Below, in pieces: positions 5,640-6,907 of a stretch of 6,907 nt of DNA; position 1 is the first letter of the stretch; each line of letters opens with the position of its first letter. Source of the stretch: Armatimonadota bacterium (GTDB lineage: Bacteria; Armatimonadota; HRBIN16); assembly GCA_028275265.1 (NCBI GenBank), contig JAPWUZ010000143.1:1-6907 (forward strand). The letters run 5' to 3'. The notes beneath the pieces are model-generated. The model ran no database searches. It was not told the origin of the DNA and saw only the letters and a list, made by a program, of their open reading frames with translations. Position numbers and translations under genes: made by a program.

Positions 5640-5646
5640 AATGGAC

Positions 5647-6907
5647 ATGGCATACCCCCATAGCCCTGTACGGGAGGAGGCGCATCGTCTTGCTGTCGAG
5701 ACCGATGACCGTTCGGTAGTGGTGTCAGCGGGAGCAGGTTCTGGCAAAACGCAGGTACTGGCAGAGCGGTTTGTGCATCTGGTAAAGGCAGGCAAGGCGG
5801 GCATCGATGAGATACTGACCATCACCTACACGCGCAAGGCGGCGCGCGAGATGAAAGAGCGAATCGTTGCGCTGCTGGAGCGGGAGGGAATGGGTGAGGC
5901 AAGATGGCTGGTGGAGAGCGCGTACATCAGCACCATCGACGCGCTGTGCGCCCGCCTGATTCGGGAGAACCCTTTTGACAGTCTGGTGGACCCCTTTTTC
6001 CAACAGCTGGCCGAACACGACGCCGAGAGGCTGTTCTATCGCGCTTTTGACCGCGTGGTGGACAGGCACAGTGTGCAACCCGACAGCAACATCGGTAAAC
6101 TGTTGCGTGAAGCCTTCGGCAGGATGCGCTTCGGCAGCGACCCACGAGACGCGCTGCACACTCTGCGCCAGGACCTCTATCGCGCGATGGAGACGGTGCG
6201 CCTGTATGGCTGGGGGCGCCAGCACCTGCTGGAATGGGCAGACGACCTCAGCCAGAACCCCCAGAACATCGGCTGGCAGCTGTTGTCCTTGTTGCGGAAC
6301 GCCTTGTTGCCTGGGGTGAAGGCGGCTCAGCGTGTGGTTCCTGCCGAGGAGACACTGGCAGTAGAGCTGCGTCGCCTGCAACTTGCGCTGGAGAACATCT
6401 CCATGGATGGCGACCTGACGCAGACGGTCAACACGCTGCGCGAAGCGTTGCTTCTCCGACAGGGCGATAGCCACGTGAACCACCCCGTGGTGGCGGAGTG
6501 TCTGAGCCGCGTTCGTGACTGGCTTGGACTGCTCAATGCCCAGCAATTAGCCAGAGAGGTACAGGAGGCGTGGCGCACCGTTGCCGCATTGCACCTGCTG
6601 GTGGAAGCTTGGGATGAGTATCAGCGCGTGAAGGCGGAAGCCAACCTGTGTGATTTCGCCGACGTGATGATCGAAGCGATGCGCCTCCTGCGTGAACACA
6701 AAGCCGTCCGTCAGCGTTACCGTCAGAGATTTCGTTTCGTAATGGTCGATGAGTTTCAGGATGCCAACGGGCTGCAGCTGGAGCTGGTGCGCCTGCTGAG
6801 CAACGGCAGGAACCTTTTTGTGGTGGGCGATGCGCAGCAGTCTATCTACGCCTTCCGCCATGCAGATGTCAGCCTGTTTCGACGGATGGAGCAGAAAGCG
6901 CGTGAAT
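5647..6907 (+). CDS. UvrD/RecB-superfamily ATP-dependent helicase, AddA-like (C-terminal part beyond window)
   Basis: N-terminal 420 codons of a superfamily 1A DNA helicase, open to the window edge. Motifs: Walker A SAGAGSGKTQVLAERF with Lys34; motif Ia TYTRKAAREMKERI (60-73); STIDALCARLIREN (95-108); Walker B/motif II VDEFQDAN (367-374); motif III VVGDAQQSIYAFRHAD (392-407). About 330 residues separate Walker A from DEFQD, much more than in PcrA/UvrD, which points to the AddA/RecB (COG1074-like) branch used in double-strand-break repair. The ARLIRENPFDSLVDPFF stretch also resembles that branch, in which TIHSFC is common; here the His is Asp. Whether a C-terminal RecB-type nuclease domain exists cannot be seen. 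No addB-like gene precedes it. The start at 5647 is chosen on SD spacing; 5641 is possible. Confidence 0.88.
   Translation, partial: MAYPHSPVREEAHRLAVETDDRSVVVSAGAGSGKTQVLAERFVHLVKAGKAGIDEILTITYTRKAAREMKERIVALLEREGMGEARWLVESAYISTIDALCARLIRENPFDSLVDPFFQQLAEHDAERLFYRAFDRVVDRHSVQPDSNIGKLLREAFGRMRFGSDPRDALHTLRQDLYRAMETVRLYGWGRQHLLEWADDLSQNPQNIGWQLLSLLRNALLPGVKAAQRVVPAEETLAVELRRLQLALENISMDGDLTQTVNTLREALLLRQGDSHVNHPVVAECLSRVRDWLGLLNAQQLAREVQEAWRTVAALHLLVEAWDEYQRVKAEANLCDFADVMIEAMRLLREHKAVRQRYRQRFRFVMVDEFQDANGLQLELVRLLSNGRNLFVVGDAQQSIYAFRHADVSLFRRMEQKARE

Noticed and set aside
5725..6546. 273-codon minus-strand frame opposite the helicase
   Set aside because: Antisense to the motif-bearing helicase frame, His/Gln-rich translation and no family resemblance.

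Overview
The window is a GC-rich, densely coded bacterial segment with six protein genes, four complete and two cut by the window edges. Most starts have a clear Shine-Dalgarno (SD) sequence. The order is: a CsgG-family secreted protein (minus strand, C-terminus missing), then on the plus strand an archaeal-type cofactor-independent phosphoglycerate mutase (apgM), NAD(P)-dependent glycerol-3-phosphate dehydrogenase (gpsA), an alpha-D-phosphohexomutase, an LpqC-type alpha/beta-hydrolase, and the N-terminal part of an AddA/RecB-type UvrD-superfamily helicase. The phylum cannot be fixed from this sequence. The archaeal-type mutase, the GC content and a GTCATnCTGAGC-type dispersed hairpin repeat would fit groups such as Armatimonadota or Chloroflexota, but that is a weak guess.

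Layout. Positions 1-520 hold the csgG-like gene, reading leftward. Positions 521-750 are a divergent control region with a 16-bp palindrome that carries -10-like hexamers on both strands and a second, longer inverted repeat. Positions 751-3025 are an apgM-gpsA pair that overlap by 8 nt and are probably co-transcribed. Positions 3026-3323 are non-coding and hold three copies of a small hairpin repeat whose stems covary. Positions 3324-4739 encode the phosphohexomutase. Positions 4740-4861 contain a 10-bp GC-rich hairpin and a possible SD-sequestering stem ahead of the hydrolase (4862-5593). The helicase starts at 5647 after a 53-bp gap containing a TTGACA box and runs off the right edge.

Functionally the central genes are housekeeping metabolism: lower glycolysis (3PG/2PG interconversion), supply of sn-glycerol 3-phosphate for phospholipids, and hexose-phosphate isomerisation for polysaccharide or cell-wall precursors. 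The hydrolase and helicase look functionally unrelated to these. I see no phage, transposase, CRISPR array or defence cluster, and no convincing new multi-gene system. The most interesting signals are non-coding: the covarying hairpin triplet, the symmetric divergent promoter and the possible SD-masking stem.
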